From Prescottella soli (GTDB taxonomy: Bacteria > Actinomycetota > Actinomycetes > Mycobacteriales > Mycobacteriaceae), in the NCBI RefSeq assembly GCF_040024445.1, contig NZ_CP157276.1, forward strand, positions 1,240,001 to 1,304,000: 64,000 nucleotides of DNA, read 5' to 3'. Shown piece by piece: positions 52,727 to 62,398 of the stretch. The first letter of the stretch is position 1. Every line of letters begins with the position of its first letter. The notes beneath the pieces were generated by a model, which worked only from the letters and a program-made list of their open reading frames with translations, was not told where the DNA came from and searched no databases. Position numbers and translations under genes: made by a program.

Positions 52727-53824
52727 TCACGAGCTCAGGTACCCACGCAGCACGCGCGTCACGTCGGTGATCTGGTGGACGGGGACGTGCTCGTCCCGCT
52801 TGTGGGCGAGGTTCGGGTCGCCCGGACCGTAGTTGACCGCGGGAATCCCCAGCGCCGAGAAGCGCGAGACGTCCGTCCAGCCGTACTTGGCACGGTACTG
52901 CCCGCCGGCCGCGTCGATCAGTGCCGCGGCCGCGGGATGCGACAGGCCCGGTAGCGCGCCCGCCGAACTGTCGGTGACCTCGAACCCCAGCTCGAGGCCA
53001 CCCAGGGCCGACGGGGCGAAGATCTCCCGGACGTGGTCGATCGCCTGCTCGACGCTGCGGTCGGGGGCAAACCGGAAGTTGACGTCCATTTCCGCGACGT
53101 CGGGCACGACGTTGCCGGCGACACCGCCGGAGATCCGCACCGCGGACAGCCCCTCCCGATAGACGCAGCCGTCGATGTCGACCGACCGCGCCTCGTACGC
53201 CGACAGCCGCGCGAGCGCCGGCGCGAACTTGTGGATCGCGTTGTCGCCCAGCCACGAACGCGCCGAGTGGGCACGCGTGCCGGACGCCGTCAGCCGCACT
53301 CGCAGCGTGCCCTGGCAGCCGGCCTCGATGAATCCGCCCGTCGGCTCGCCGAGGATCGCGACGTCGGCACGCAGCCACTCCGGGAGCTCGCGCTCGATCC
53401 GGCCGAGTCCGTTGTACTGCGCCGCGATCTCCTCGCAGTCGTAGAACACCAGCGTCAGGTCGTGGGCGAGATCCGAGACGGTCGCCGCGAGGTGCAGGAA
53501 CACCGCGTCGCCGGACTTCATGTCGACGGTGCCGCAGCCGTGCAACAGGTCGCCCCGCTCGTCGGACGTGCGGCGGCTGGGCACGTTGTCGGCGATCGGC
53601 ACGGTGTCGAGGTGGCCGGCGAGCATGACGCGGCTGGGCAGCCCGCGGTTGGTGCGGGCGAGCACCGCGTTGCCGCTGCGGATCACCTCGAACCCCGAGG
53701 TCTGCTCCCGCAGCGCGGCCTCGACGGCGCCGGCGATGACGGCCTCGTCCTGTGACACGCTCGGAATGTCGACCAAGGCGGCGGTGAGATCGATGGGGTC
53801 GGCGTGCAGATCGAGAAGGCTCAC
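52727..53824 (-). CDS. dapE: succinyl-diaminopimelate desuccinylase
   Basis: 365 residues, M20 peptidase family. Metal/catalytic blocks: [14 protein letters not shown] (His, Asp), [33 protein letters not shown] (catalytic Glu-Glu), [19 protein letters not shown] and the C-terminal [15 protein letters not shown] (His). It converts N-succinyl-LL-diaminopimelate to LL-diaminopimelate plus succinate, for lysine and peptidoglycan. Divergent from dapD, which makes the preceding intermediate class; shared 118-bp promoter region. GTG start at 53824 with TAGTCT six bases upstream. Confidence 0.95.
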   Translation of the reverse strand: MSLLDLHADPIDLTAALVDIPSVSQDEAVIAGAVEAALREQTSGFEVIRSGNAVLARTNRGLPSRVMLAGHLDTVPIADNVPSRRTSDERGDLLHGCGTVDMKSGDAVFLHLAATVSDLAHDLTLVFYDCEEIAAQYNGLGRIERELPEWLRADVAILGEPTGGFIEAGCQGTLRVRLTASGTRAHSARSWLGDNAIHKFAPALARLSAYEARSVDIDGCVYREGLSAVRISGGVAGNVVPDVAEMDVNFRFAPDRSVEQAIDHVREIFAPSALGGLELGFEVTDSSAGALPGLSHPAAAALIDAAGGQYRAKYGWTDVSRFSALGIPAVNYGPGDPNLAHKRDEHVPVHQITDVTRVLRGYLSS

Positions 53825-53942
53825 CGCTCCAGACTAGGGCCAGCCGGGCTGCCACGGCCGACCGGTCGGAACGCATCCCCCGGGCCGCGATCGGCTCACC
53901 ACATCCGGAGCGTGTCCGCCCACTCGCGTAATCTGTGCATCC
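53825..53942. promoter_or_regulatory. divergent dapE/dapD promoter region
   Basis: Minus strand: TAGTCT (complement of 53831-53836), six bases before dapE GTG. Plus strand: TAATCT (53929-53934), eight bases before dapD GTG. Both mRNAs should be leaderless or nearly so. No riboswitch-like or palindromic element seen. Confidence 0.5.
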
Positions 53943-54896
53943 GTGAGTGCACAGGGAGCATCAGCAGTAGGCGTCGCCAACGTGACCGAGTCCGGCACGG
54001 TTCTCGATACCTGGTACCCGGCCCCCGAACTGGGCGAGTACCAGGAGAACGGAACCGTCGCGCTCGAGGGCACCGACATCCCGTCGGACCTCGCGCTGCT
54101 CGCCGGCCACGACGAGGCGCGCGAGGTCAAGCAGGTCGTGGTGCGCACGACCATCGCCGATCTGTCCGCGGCGCCGGTGGACGCGCACGACGCGTACCTG
54201 CGCCTGCACCTGCTGTCGCACCGCCTGGTCGCGCCCCACGCGATCAACCTCGACGGCATCTTCGGTCTGCTGGCCAACGTCGTGTGGACCAACTTCGGCC
54301 CGTGCGCGGTCGACGGCTTCGAACTGGTGCGCTCGCGCCTGCGGATCCGCGGCCCGGTGACGGTGTTCGGCGTGGACAAGTTCCCGCGCATGGTCGACTA
54401 CGTCGTTCCGTCGGGCGTCCGCATCGCCGACGCCGACCGGGTCCGCCTGGGCGCCCACCTGGCGAGCGGCACCACCGTCATGCACGAGGGCTTCGTGAAC
54501 TTCAATGCCGGCACGCTCGGCAGCTCGATGGTCGAGGGCCGCATCTCCGCGGGCGTCGTCGTCGGTGACGGCTCCGACGTCGGTGGCGGCGCCTCGATCA
54601 TGGGCACCCTGTCGGGCGGCGGCAAGCAGGTCATCTCGGTCGGCGAGCGCTGCCTGCTCGGCGCCAACGCCGGACTGGGGATCTCGCTCGGCAACGACTG
54701 CGTGGTCGAGGCCGGCCTCTACATCACCGCGGGCACCAAGGTCACCGGCCCCGACGGCACCGTCGTCAAGGCCGCGGACCTCAGCGGACAGTCGAACATC
54801 CTGTTCCGCCGCAACTCCGTCTCCGGCGCCGTCGAGGTGGTCCCGTGGAAGGGAACCGGCGTGGAACTGAACGCGGCACTGCACGCCAACGACTGA
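53943..54896 (+). CDS. dapD: 2,3,4,5-tetrahydropyridine-2,6-dicarboxylate N-succinyltransferase
   Basis: 317 residues, the actinobacterial DapD type. A left-handed beta-helix of hexapeptide repeats spans about residues 140-290 ([80 protein letters not shown]). It uses succinyl-CoA to form N-succinyl-2-amino-6-oxopimelate in lysine/DAP synthesis. Divergent from dapE. Confidence 0.95.
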   Translation: MSAQGASAVGVANVTESGTVLDTWYPAPELGEYQENGTVALEGTDIPSDLALLAGHDEAREVKQVVVRTTIADLSAAPVDAHDAYLRLHLLSHRLVAPHAINLDGIFGLLANVVWTNFGPCAVDGFELVRSRLRIRGPVTVFGVDKFPRMVDYVVPSGVRIADADRVRLGAHLASGTTVMHEGFVNFNAGTLGSSMVEGRISAGVVVGDGSDVGGGASIMGTLSGGGKQVISVGERCLLGANAGLGISLGNDCVVEAGLYITAGTKVTGPDGTVVKAADLSGQSNILFRRNSVSGAVEVVPWKGTGVELNAALHAND

Positions 54897-54906
54897 TTCT
54901 CGGCTT

Positions 54907-56295
54907 GTGAGCTCCACCGAAACCCCAGTTCGATTAGGGCACGGCCTCAAGGTCCGTCATCTCACGATGATGGGCCTCGGGTCGGCAATCGGCGCCGGTC
55001 TCTTCCTGGGGACCGGCGTCGGGATCGCGAAGGCAGGCCCCGCGGTCCTCGTTTCCTACCTGATCGCCGGTTTCGTCGTGGTGTGCGTGATGCGCATGCT
55101 CGGCGAGATGGGCGCCGCTCTGCCTGCGAGCGGATCCTTCTCGCACTACGCGCGCATCGGCATCGGCGAGTGGGCCGGCTTCGTGATGGGCTGGCTGTAC
55201 TGGTTCATGCTGATCATGGTCCTCGGCGCGGAGATCACCGGCGCGTCGGCGATCGTGAACGACTGGCTGCCCGGCGTGCCGCAGTGGGTGGTCGCGCTGG
55301 TGTTCGTGACGTTCTTCGCGGTCGTGAACCTCGCGAAGGTCAGCAACTTCGGCGAGTTCGAGTTCTGGTTCGCGGCGCTCAAGGTCGCCGCCATCATCGG
55401 CTTCCTCGTCGTCGGGGCGCTGCTCGTCTTCGGTCTGCTTCCCGGCACCGAACCGGTCGGGTTCACCCACTTCCTCGGCGACGGCGGGTTCATGCCCAAC
55501 GGCTTCGCCGGGATCGCCGCGGGCCTGCTGGTCGTGGCGTTCGCGTTCGGCGGCATCGAGATCGTCACGATCGCCGCGGCCGAGTCCGAGCACCCCGAAC
55601 GGTCGATCGCGACGGCCGTCCGCACCGTCATGTGGCGGATCAGCGTCTTCTACATCGGCGCGATCGCGATCATGGTCTTCGTACTGCCGTGGGACGACCC
55701 CGAACTCCAGAACGGCCCCTTCGTGGCGGTCCTGGAGAAGGCGAACATCCCGTACGTCTCCGGCCTCATGGAGCTGGTCGTGGTCATCGCGCTGCTGTCC
55801 GCGTTCAACGCGAACGTCTACGGCACCTCGCGCATGGCGTTCTCGCTGGCCCGCCGCAACGACGGACCGGCGGCGCTCGCGAAACTGTCGAAGTCCGGAG
55901 TCCCCACCAACGCGGTGCTGCTGTCGGTCTTCTTCGGTTTCGTCAGTGTCCTGCTGAACTGGCTGCTTCCCGATTCGCTGCTCGGCATCCTGCTCAACGC
56001 CGTCGGCGCGGCGCTGCTGGTGATCTGGGTGTTCATCGTGATCGCCCACCTACGGCTGCGGCCTCGCCTCGAGCGCGAGGGCAAGCTGACGGTCCGGATG
56101 TGGCTGTTCCCGTACCTCAGCTACCTCACCCTGGCACTGCTGGCCGGCTTCGTGGTGCTGATGGCGTTCGACAGCGACGCGCGTGAGCAGCTGATCTCCA
56201 CAGCGGTGTTGTTCCTCGTGATCCTCGTCCTCGGGATGATCAATTCGCGGCGCCGCGCGCGCAAGACCGCGGCCGCGGTGGAGCCCACGAACTAG
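54907..56295 (+). CDS. amino acid permease (APC superfamily, AAT type)
   Basis: 462 residues, 12 predicted helices. Consensus helix-1 sequence TMMGLGSAIGAGLFLGTGVG with the G-S-A/G-I-G-A-G-L motif, then AKAGPAVLVSYLIAGFVVV, EMGAALPASGSFSHYARIGI and GWLYWFMLIMVLGAEITGAS. These are hallmarks of AAT-family proton/amino-acid symporters (aromatic, proline, lysine types). GTG start ten bases after dapD, so it is cotranscribed with it; a link to lysine or DAP uptake is possible but unproven. Confidence 0.92.
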   Translation: MSSTETPVRLGHGLKVRHLTMMGLGSAIGAGLFLGTGVGIAKAGPAVLVSYLIAGFVVVCVMRMLGEMGAALPASGSFSHYARIGIGEWAGFVMGWLYWFMLIMVLGAEITGASAIVNDWLPGVPQWVVALVFVTFFAVVNLAKVSNFGEFEFWFAALKVAAIIGFLVVGALLVFGLLPGTEPVGFTHFLGDGGFMPNGFAGIAAGLLVVAFAFGGIEIVTIAAAESEHPERSIATAVRTVMWRISVFYIGAIAIMVFVLPWDDPELQNGPFVAVLEKANIPYVSGLMELVVVIALLSAFNANVYGTSRMAFSLARRNDGPAALAKLSKSGVPTNAVLLSVFFGFVSVLLNWLLPDSLLGILLNAVGAALLVIWVFIVIAHLRLRPRLEREGKLTVRMWLFPYLSYLTLALLAGFVVLMAFDSDAREQLISTAVLFLVILVLGMINSRRRARKTAAAVEPTN

Positions 56296-56421
56296 CCTCG
56301 CGCGGCGCTCACCCCGGCGCCGGCGGATCCTGTCGCGCGGGCGGTGTTCGCGTTTTCCGCGTGCGGCGCGGATTCACTTGTTAACCTCCCGCCGACAAAT
56401 CGAGTCGACAAAGGGGCGCGA

Positions 56422-57741
56422 GTGACATCACGTAGGACCGTTCGGAGAGGGTGCGCCGTCACCGTGGCGGCCGCCGCGGTGTTCTCGGCGCTGGCCGGAA
56501 CGCCGACCGCCGCCGCGACCCCGGCCGGGCTCGACGAGGTGCTGTTCGTCGGCAACAACTGGGAGGGCACCGCCGACGTCATCAAGTCGACCGGCAGCTA
56601 CGACAAGCTCGGCCGGATCAACATGATCCCCGACAAGGACGAGCGGCTGCGCGAGATCTACCTCAACCCGGTCAAGCTCGCCTTCTACCTCGGCATCCGG
56701 GCGACGGCCGGCGAAGGGCACGACCAGTTCGTCGACGACATGTACACGACACCCGACGGATCCGCGGTGGTCGCGTCCCGGCCCAGCTTCGCCGACGTCG
56801 TCTCGATCGACCTGACCTCCGGCAAGATCAACTGGCGGTTCCCGGTGTCCGGCTTCCGCGCCGACCACATGGCCGTCTCCCCGGACGGCACCCGCGTCGC
56901 GGTCTCCGCCTCCACCAGCAACACCGTGCATGTCCTCGACATCGCCACGGGCACGCAGGTCGGATCGTTCGCGACGGGTGACAAGCCGCACGAGAACGTC
57001 TTCACGGACGGCGGCCGGTACCTGTGGAACATGTCGATCGGCGAGGTGAACACCCCGCTGGACGCACCGGAGCTGGACTTCACCAAGGGCGACCGCCGGA
57101 TCACCATCGTCGACGCGCAGACCTTCCAGACCGTGAAGGTGATCAACATGCGTGATCGACTCGACGCGTTCGGGCGCAAGGACCTGTCCAACTCGGTGCG
57201 TCCCGTGGCCTTCAGCCCCGACGAGCGGACGCTGTACTTCCAGGTGTCGTTCTTCAACGGCTTCGTCGAGTACGACATCGCCGCAGACCGGATCACCCGC
57301 ATCAAGGAACTGCCGAAGAACCCGGCCACCAACCCGGACCGCACCACCTGGGTCAACGACTCCCGGCACCACGGCATGTCGATCAACCGCGACGGCAGCA
57401 AGCTGTGCATCGCCGGGACGATGGACGACTACGTGACGACCGTCGACACCACGACGCTGCAGGAATCGGCCTTGGTCCCGGCAGGCAAGCCGTACTGGGC
57501 CACGGTCAACGGCGACGGCACGCAGTGCGTGATCTCCGAGAGCGCGAACGACACGGTCAGCGCGATCGACTTCGCGACCGGACAGAAGGTCGCGACGGTG
57601 CCGGTGGGAGACCACCCGCAACGGGTTCGTCTCGGTCACGTGCCGGCCGGGTGGACCGCGCCGACCGGCGGCGACGAGGGCGGAACCGGCAGCCTCGACT
57701 CGCTCGGCACCCCCGGGTCGTCCGGCAGCTCGGGATCGTGA
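56422..57741 (+). CDS. secreted YncE-type beta-propeller protein
   Basis: 439 residues. Sec-type signal peptide (RRTVRRGCAVTVAAAAVFSA ... T-A-A-A, cleavage near residue 35). The rest carries YVTN-like repeats: DGSAVVASRPSFADVVSIDL, GTRVAVSASTSNTVHVLDIA, DERTLYFQVSFFNGFVEYDI, GSKLCIAGTMDDYVTTVDTT and CVISESANDTVSAIDFATGQ, giving a seven-bladed propeller. The C-terminus is Gly/Ser-rich (GSLDSLGTPGSSGSSGS). Extracellular; ligand or partner unknown. GTG start has AAGGGG five bases upstream. Confidence 0.83.
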   Translation: MTSRRTVRRGCAVTVAAAAVFSALAGTPTAAATPAGLDEVLFVGNNWEGTADVIKSTGSYDKLGRINMIPDKDERLREIYLNPVKLAFYLGIRATAGEGHDQFVDDMYTTPDGSAVVASRPSFADVVSIDLTSGKINWRFPVSGFRADHMAVSPDGTRVAVSASTSNTVHVLDIATGTQVGSFATGDKPHENVFTDGGRYLWNMSIGEVNTPLDAPELDFTKGDRRITIVDAQTFQTVKVINMRDRLDAFGRKDLSNSVRPVAFSPDERTLYFQVSFFNGFVEYDIAADRITRIKELPKNPATNPDRTTWVNDSRHHGMSINRDGSKLCIAGTMDDYVTTVDTTTLQESALVPAGKPYWATVNGDGTQCVISESANDTVSAIDFATGQKVATVPVGDHPQRVRLGHVPAGWTAPTGGDEGGTGSLDSLGTPGSSGSSGS

Positions 57742-57829
57742 GACGAGCCCCCTATCCTGTGTGTCGCTTCGCGAAACAGGCGTTCGGGGAGATGCGGGAT
57801 AACGGGCACATCGGACGCTCCACCGGCGT

Positions 57830-57851
57830 AGGGTCGGCGGGAATCGACCCT
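57830..57851. repeat. short inverted repeat before the enoyl-CoA hydratase gene
   Basis: AGGGTCG (57830-57836), 8-base loop, CGACCCT (57845-57851), ending 17 bases before the TTG start. Could be an operator or a weak hairpin in the leader. Confidence 0.35.
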
Positions 57852-57868
57852 CGCCAGTAGGAGATCCG

Positions 57869-58678
57869 TTGAGCTTCATCGTCGTCGAACGGCCGCGCGA
57901 GAACGTGGCACTGGTGACCCTCAATCGCCCGGAACGCATGAACGCGATGGCGTTCGACGTCATGATCCCGTTCCGGGAGTCGCTCGAGGCCATCAGCAAC
58001 GACAACTCGGTGCGTGCCGTCGTGATCACCGGCGCCGGCCGGGGGTTCTGCTCGGGTGCCGACCAGACGTCGGCGGGCCCCATACCGCACATCGACGGGC
58101 TGACCCGCCCATCGATCGCGCTGCGCTCGATGGAACTGCTCGACGACGTCATCCTCACGCTGCGCCGCATGCATCAGCCGGTGATCGCGGCGGTGAACGG
58201 CGCCGCGATCGGCGGCGGCCTCTGCCTGTCGTTGGCCGCGGACATCCGCCTCGCGGCCCCCGAGGCGTACTTCCGTGCGGCCGGCATCAACAACGGCCTG
58301 ACGGCGAGCGAACTCGGCCTCAGCTATCTGCTTCCGAGAGCGATCGGATCGTCGCGGGCATTCGAGATCATGCTCACCGGCCGCGACGTCGACGCCGACG
58401 AGGCCGCACGGATCGGGCTCGTGTCCCGCATCGTCGCCGGTGAGGATCTCCTCGAGGAGGCGTTCGACATGGCGCAGCGGATCGCGATGTTCTCGCGCCC
58501 GGGCGTCGAGCTCACCAAGCGCACCCTGTGGTCGAGCCTCGACGCGTCGTCGATGGCGCAGCACATGAACCAGGAAGGACTCGGCCAGTTGATGATTCGA
58601 CTGATGACCGACAACTTCGAGGAGGCCACCCTGGCCCGGCGCGAGAAGCGGGATCCGATGTTCCGGGACACCCGCTAG
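57869..58678 (+). CDS. enoyl-CoA hydratase/isomerase
   Basis: 269 residues, crotonase fold. Oxyanion-hole segments GAGRGFCSGADQTSAG (~residue 60) and AAVNGAAIGGGLCLSLAADI (~110); active-site Glu in NGLTASELGLSYLLPRAIGS. Acts in beta-oxidation or related acyl-CoA chemistry. Starts with TTG at 57869: AGGAG lies five bases upstream and the N-terminus MSFIVVERPRENVALVTLNR is typical. Ends 92 bp before a TetR regulator gene. Confidence 0.92.
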   Translation: MSFIVVERPRENVALVTLNRPERMNAMAFDVMIPFRESLEAISNDNSVRAVVITGAGRGFCSGADQTSAGPIPHIDGLTRPSIALRSMELLDDVILTLRRMHQPVIAAVNGAAIGGGLCLSLAADIRLAAPEAYFRAAGINNGLTASELGLSYLLPRAIGSSRAFEIMLTGRDVDADEAARIGLVSRIVAGEDLLEEAFDMAQRIAMFSRPGVELTKRTLWSSLDASSMAQHMNQEGLGQLMIRLMTDNFEEATLARREKRDPMFRDTR

Positions 58679-58734
58679 GAGCTGTCGCGGCAGCCTCAGG
58701 CAGGTCCCAGTCAGATTGCATCCCCAGCTATCCG

Positions 58735-58770
58735 TTGACAGCCTAAGGCAACAGCCTTAATCTCGCGGTT
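58735..58770 (+). promoter_or_regulatory. autoregulated leaderless promoter of the TetR/TauD operon
   Basis: TTGACA (58735-58740), 17-bp spacer, TAATCT (58758-58763), seven bases, GTG 58771: almost consensus. A perfect palindrome TAAGGCAACAGCCTTA (58744-58759) fills the spacer and the start of the -10 box, the ideal position for repression by the encoded TetR protein. Confidence 0.75.
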
Positions 58771-59421
58771 GTGACTCAGACCCCCTCTCGCCAGGCCATG
58801 ATCGACGCAGCCGAGAGGATCGTCGCCGAACGCGGGATGCCGGCGATGACACTCAAGGACGTCCAGCTCGCGGCCAACCAGGCGAACAAGTCCGCCGCGA
58901 AGTACCACTTCGGGTCGCGCGACGGGCTCATCGAGGCCGTCATCGAGTCCCGTATGGCACCCGTGAACACCCGCCGCCAGGAGTTGCTCGACGAGATCAC
59001 CCGAGCCGGCGAACCGACCGTGCGCCGGGCCGTCGAGGCCCTCCTGCGACCGCTGGCCGCCGAGACGCTCGGACGCCCCGGCAGCCACTACGCCCGGTTC
59101 CTGGCCCAGACCATGCTCGATCCGGCGCTCGCGGACATCGTCCAGCGGCATCTTCGCGCCGAAAGCTACTGGTCGGCAAAGCAACTGATCATCGACCTGG
59201 CGCCGGTTCCGCGCGAGGTGGCGCTCTGGCGGGCCGACAACGTGATGATGCTCGGCATCGTCACACTTGCCGCCCGCGAGGGTCGCGACCGCACCGCGAC
59301 CGAGGCATCGGCACTCATCGCCGATCTCATCGACACGTGCGTCGCCGTGCTCGAGGCGCCTTCCTCCACCCCCGTTCCGATCGACCACGATGAGAGCCGC
59401 ACCGCGATTCCGAAGGAGTAA
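58771..59421 (+). CDS. TetR family regulator (autoregulated)
   Basis: 216 residues. HTH: MTLKDVQLAANQANKSAAKY followed by H-F-G-S-R (residues ~26-50), a TetR motif with KYHFGSRDGLIEAVIESRM. The rest is the effector domain. Starts with GTG directly at the transcription start predicted from its promoter. AAGGAG at the end of this gene serves as ribosome site for the downstream dioxygenase (five bases between the stop and ATG), so the two are one operon. The regulator probably responds to the dioxygenase substrate. Confidence 0.88.
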   Translation: MTQTPSRQAMIDAAERIVAERGMPAMTLKDVQLAANQANKSAAKYHFGSRDGLIEAVIESRMAPVNTRRQELLDEITRAGEPTVRRAVEALLRPLAAETLGRPGSHYARFLAQTMLDPALADIVQRHLRAESYWSAKQLIIDLAPVPREVALWRADNVMMLGIVTLAAREGRDRTATEASALIADLIDTCVAVLEAPSSTPVPIDHDESRTAIPKE

Positions 59422-59425
59422 CACC

Positions 59426-60388
59426 ATGACCGCCACGTCCACTCCCCCGGCATTCCACACCTCAGTCGCACCGCGCCCGACCGATCCGCTGGCCGCGTTC
59501 GGCCCGCTCGTCGCACCGCGTCTGCCGGAATCGGTCGAGCAGCGCCCCTACGAGTTGTTCTCGCTCGCACCGGCGACTCCCACGATCGGGGCGGAGATCA
59601 CCGGTCTCCGCCTCGGCGGCGACCTGCCCGACGACGTGCTGGCCGAGTTGCTCCGGGCGCTGCTGGAGTGGAAGGTGCTGTTCTTCCGTGACCAGGACAT
59701 CGACCGCACCCAGCATCGCGCCTTCGCCGGCCGGTGGGGCGAGCTCGAGCAGCACCCGTTCTTCAAGTACACCCAGCCCGGCCAGAGTGATGCCGACGTC
59801 GCGACCCTCGCGAAGGATGCCATGGCCGTCGGTGTCGAGAACCTGTGGCACAACGACGTGACATGGCACGAGTTTCCTTCATTCGCAGCAGTTCTCCGCG
59901 CAGTCGAGGTTCCGGCGGTCGGTGGCGACACTCTGTGGACGGACACCGGTGCGGCGTACGACCTTCTGCCGGAGGACATCCGGGCGCGGATCGACCATCT
60001 CGAGGCCGAGCACGACTGGATCAACTCGTTCGGTCGGGGCATGCCGAAGGACGCCGTCGACATGCTGCGGCCCCATTTCCCCGCGGTGACGCATCCCGTG
60101 GTGCGGGTGATCCCGGAGACGGGTCGGCGCGTGCTCTTCGTGAACATCGGCTTCACACAACGCATCCTGGGAGTGTCCGAAGCGGAGTCGAACGAGCTGC
60201 TGACGATGCTCTATCGCCATGTCCAGCGGCCCGAGTTCCAGGTGCGGCTGCGGTGGCAGCCGAACACGATCGCGTTCTGGGACAACCGAGCGTGCCAGCA
60301 CTACGCCGCGAGCGACTACTACCCAGCCCGTCGGGTCATGGATCGCATCTCGATCGTCGGCGACAGGCCTGTCGGCGTCCCGGCCTGA
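59426..60388 (+). CDS. TauD/TfdA family 2-oxoglutarate-dependent dioxygenase
   Basis: 320 residues. Fe(II) facial triad: His142 and Asp144 in NLWHNDVTW, distal His292 in ACQHYAASDYYPAR, plus Arg303/307 for 2-oxoglutarate. Early part is also typical (EITGLRLGGDLPDDVLAEL; FRDQDIDRTQHRAFAGRWGE). Related enzymes open taurine, alkylsulfates or aryloxyalkanoates by hydroxylation next to the heteroatom. Operon with the TetR gene. ATG at 59426 has AAGGAG eight bases upstream. The actual substrate is unknown; no sulfonate ABC transporter is close by. Confidence 0.92.
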   Translation: MTATSTPPAFHTSVAPRPTDPLAAFGPLVAPRLPESVEQRPYELFSLAPATPTIGAEITGLRLGGDLPDDVLAELLRALLEWKVLFFRDQDIDRTQHRAFAGRWGELEQHPFFKYTQPGQSDADVATLAKDAMAVGVENLWHNDVTWHEFPSFAAVLRAVEVPAVGGDTLWTDTGAAYDLLPEDIRARIDHLEAEHDWINSFGRGMPKDAVDMLRPHFPAVTHPVVRVIPETGRRVLFVNIGFTQRILGVSEAESNELLTMLYRHVQRPEFQVRLRWQPNTIAFWDNRACQHYAASDYYPARRVMDRISIVGDRPVGVPA

Positions 60389-60391
60389 CGC

Positions 60392-61426
60392 TCACGCGTC
60401 GTCGGGGCCGACCCGGACCACCAGCTTTCCGAAGTTCTTGCCGTGCAGCATTCCCAGGAAGGCCGCCGGAGCGTTGTCCAGTCCGTGTACGACGTCTTCC
60501 CGGTACTTCAGTCGTCCGTCGGCAATCCACCGGGAGGCGTCGCGTTCGAAGTCCGCGTACATCTCCTGCACGAACTCGGACTGGATGAAGCCGCGCACGG
60601 TCAAGCTCTTGGTGAGCACGAGCCCCATGAACGCCGGCAACCGGTCCGGACCCTCCGGCGCCGATGCCACGTTGTACTGGGACACCAACCCGCACACCGG
60701 GATCCGTGCGTACGAGTTGAGCAGCGGCAGCACCGCGGCGGTGACCGGGCCACCGACGTTCTCGAAGTAGACGTCGATGCCGTCCGGTACCGCCGCCTTC
60801 AGCCGCTCGGCGAAGTCCGGGGACCGGTGGTCGATCGCGGCGTCGAACCCTAGTTCGTCCCGGACGTACGAACACTTGTCCGGCCCGCCGGCGATCCCGA
60901 CGGCACGGGCCCCGTGGATCCTCGCGATCTGGCCGACGGTCGACCCCACGGGCCCAGCCGCGGCGGCCACGACGACGGTCTCGCCCTCCTTGGGTTGCCC
61001 GATCTTCAGCAGGCCCGAGTACGCGGTGAACCCGGGCATACCGAGCACACCGAGCGCCGTGGACAGGGGCGCCCGGGACGGGTCGAGGACGCGCACGGCG
61101 TTGCCGTCGACCACGGCGTGCGTCTGCCAACCGGAGTACGCGAGAACGTAGGAGCCCGCGGCGATCTGCGGGCTCTGCGATTGCACCACCTGCGAGACCG
61201 CCGCGCCGACCATGACGTCGCCCACCTCGACCGGCGCGGCGTACGACTCGGCGGTGCTCATCCGTCCGCGCATGTACGGGTCGAGCGACAGGTAGACCGT
61301 GCGCAACAGCACCTGCCCGTCGGACGGGTCGGGCAATTCGACTGTCTCCGTACGGAAATTGTCCGAGGTGGGCTCTCCGTGCGGTCGCGAGGCGAGAACG
61401 ATGCGGGTGCTCGTGACAGCGCTCAT
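60392..61426 (-). CDS. NADP-dependent oxidoreductase, zinc-free MDR (CurA/LTB4-dehydrogenase type)
   Basis: 344 residues. The N-terminal block VYLSLDPYMRGRMS and the nucleotide site VAAAAGPVGSTVGQIARIHG (A-x-x-G-x-x-G) with G-I-A-G-G-P-D-K-C are characteristic of double-bond-reducing MDR enzymes without zinc ligands; CVENVGG-type block appears as VYFENVGGPVTAAVL. Likely reduces alpha,beta-unsaturated ketones with NADPH. Stop is three bases from the convergent dioxygenase stop. TACCGT six bases before its ATG suggests leaderless expression. Confidence 0.9.
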   Translation of the reverse strand: MSAVTSTRIVLASRPHGEPTSDNFRTETVELPDPSDGQVLLRTVYLSLDPYMRGRMSTAESYAAPVEVGDVMVGAAVSQVVQSQSPQIAAGSYVLAYSGWQTHAVVDGNAVRVLDPSRAPLSTALGVLGMPGFTAYSGLLKIGQPKEGETVVVAAAAGPVGSTVGQIARIHGARAVGIAGGPDKCSYVRDELGFDAAIDHRSPDFAERLKAAVPDGIDVYFENVGGPVTAAVLPLLNSYARIPVCGLVSQYNVASAPEGPDRLPAFMGLVLTKSLTVRGFIQSEFVQEMYADFERDASRWIADGRLKYREDVVHGLDNAPAAFLGMLHGKNFGKLVVRVGPDDA

Positions 61427-61438
61427 ACCTCGACGGTA
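61427..61438 (-). promoter_or_regulatory. leaderless promoter -10 (TACCGT) of the MDR oxidoreductase
   Basis: Minus strand TACCGT (complement of 61433-61438), six bases before ATG 61426; no SD. Confidence 0.4.
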
Positions 61439-61518
61439 CGCCGCTCGGTGCTCCCCGGGGATATGGTCACAGAGAACCGGCGGCCGTCCGATTCGGCCAC
61501 GCCAGCGGAAGGAAGTTC

Positions 61519-62376
61519 ATGACGGACATTCGGAAGGTCACTGTGCTGGGCGCCGGAGTTCTCGGTTCCCAGATCGCATTTCAGACAGCCTTCACGGGCT
61601 TCGACGTCGTCTCGTACGACATCGACGACAAGGCGCTCGAGGCGGCGCGCGGACGTTTCGCGGGCCTGGTCGACACCTATCGCAAGGAGGTTCCCGGCGC
61701 GGACGACGGCAGCGCCGCCGCAACGCCCGGCCGCATCACGCTGACGTCCGATCTCGACGCGGCGGTCGCAGACGCGGATCTCGTGATCGAGGCGATTCCC
61801 GAGATCCTCTCGCTCAAGCAGGACACGTACCGCCGGATCGGCAGCGCCGCGCCTGAGCGGACGATCTTCGCGACGAACTCGTCGACGCTGCTGCCGAGCG
61901 ACCTCGCGGACGCCACCGGCCGCCCCGACCGGTTCCTGGCGCTGCACTTCGCGAACCGGGTGTGGAGTTCCAACACCGCGGAGATCATGGGCACCGAGCG
62001 GACCGATCCCGAGGTGTACCGGCGGGTGGTCGACTTCGCGACCGCGATCGGCATGGTGCCGATCGAACTGCACAAGGAGAAGGCCGGCTACGTGCTGAAC
62101 TCACTGCTCGTGCCGTTCCTCAACTCGGCTGCGACCCTTGCGGCCGGCGGCTACGCCGAACCGGCCGACGTCGACAAGACCTGGAAGATCGCCACGGGCG
62201 CGCCTCTGGGACCGTTCCAGATCCTCGACATCATCGGCCTCACCACGCCGTACAACATCATGGCGCACGGCGACGCGGCCTCGCAGAAGCTGGCCGTGTG
62301 GCTCAAGGAGAACTACCTCGACAAGGGCAAGCTCGGCGTCGCGTCCGGCGAGGGCTTCTACCGCTACACGGACTGA
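61519..62376 (+). CDS. 3-hydroxyacyl-CoA dehydrogenase
   Basis: 285 residues. NAD-binding VLGAGVLGSQIAFQTAFTGF, acidic strand VVSYDIDDKALEAARG, IIEAIP-type block VIEAIPEILSLKQ, TNSSTLLPSDLADATG, catalytic His in LALHFANRVWSSNTAEIM and Glu in VPIELHKEKAGYVLNSLL. It oxidises 3-hydroxyacyl-CoA to 3-oxoacyl-CoA in beta-oxidation or butanoate metabolism. ATG at 61519 has GGAAGGAAG seven bases upstream. Divergent from the MDR gene. Confidence 0.92.
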   Translation: MTDIRKVTVLGAGVLGSQIAFQTAFTGFDVVSYDIDDKALEAARGRFAGLVDTYRKEVPGADDGSAAATPGRITLTSDLDAAVADADLVIEAIPEILSLKQDTYRRIGSAAPERTIFATNSSTLLPSDLADATGRPDRFLALHFANRVWSSNTAEIMGTERTDPEVYRRVVDFATAIGMVPIELHKEKAGYVLNSLLVPFLNSAATLAAGGYAEPADVDKTWKIATGAPLGPFQILDIIGLTTPYNIMAHGDAASQKLAVWLKENYLDKGKLGVASGEGFYRYTD

Positions 62377-62398
62377 CGCGCGGTGCGCTCGCCGCGGG

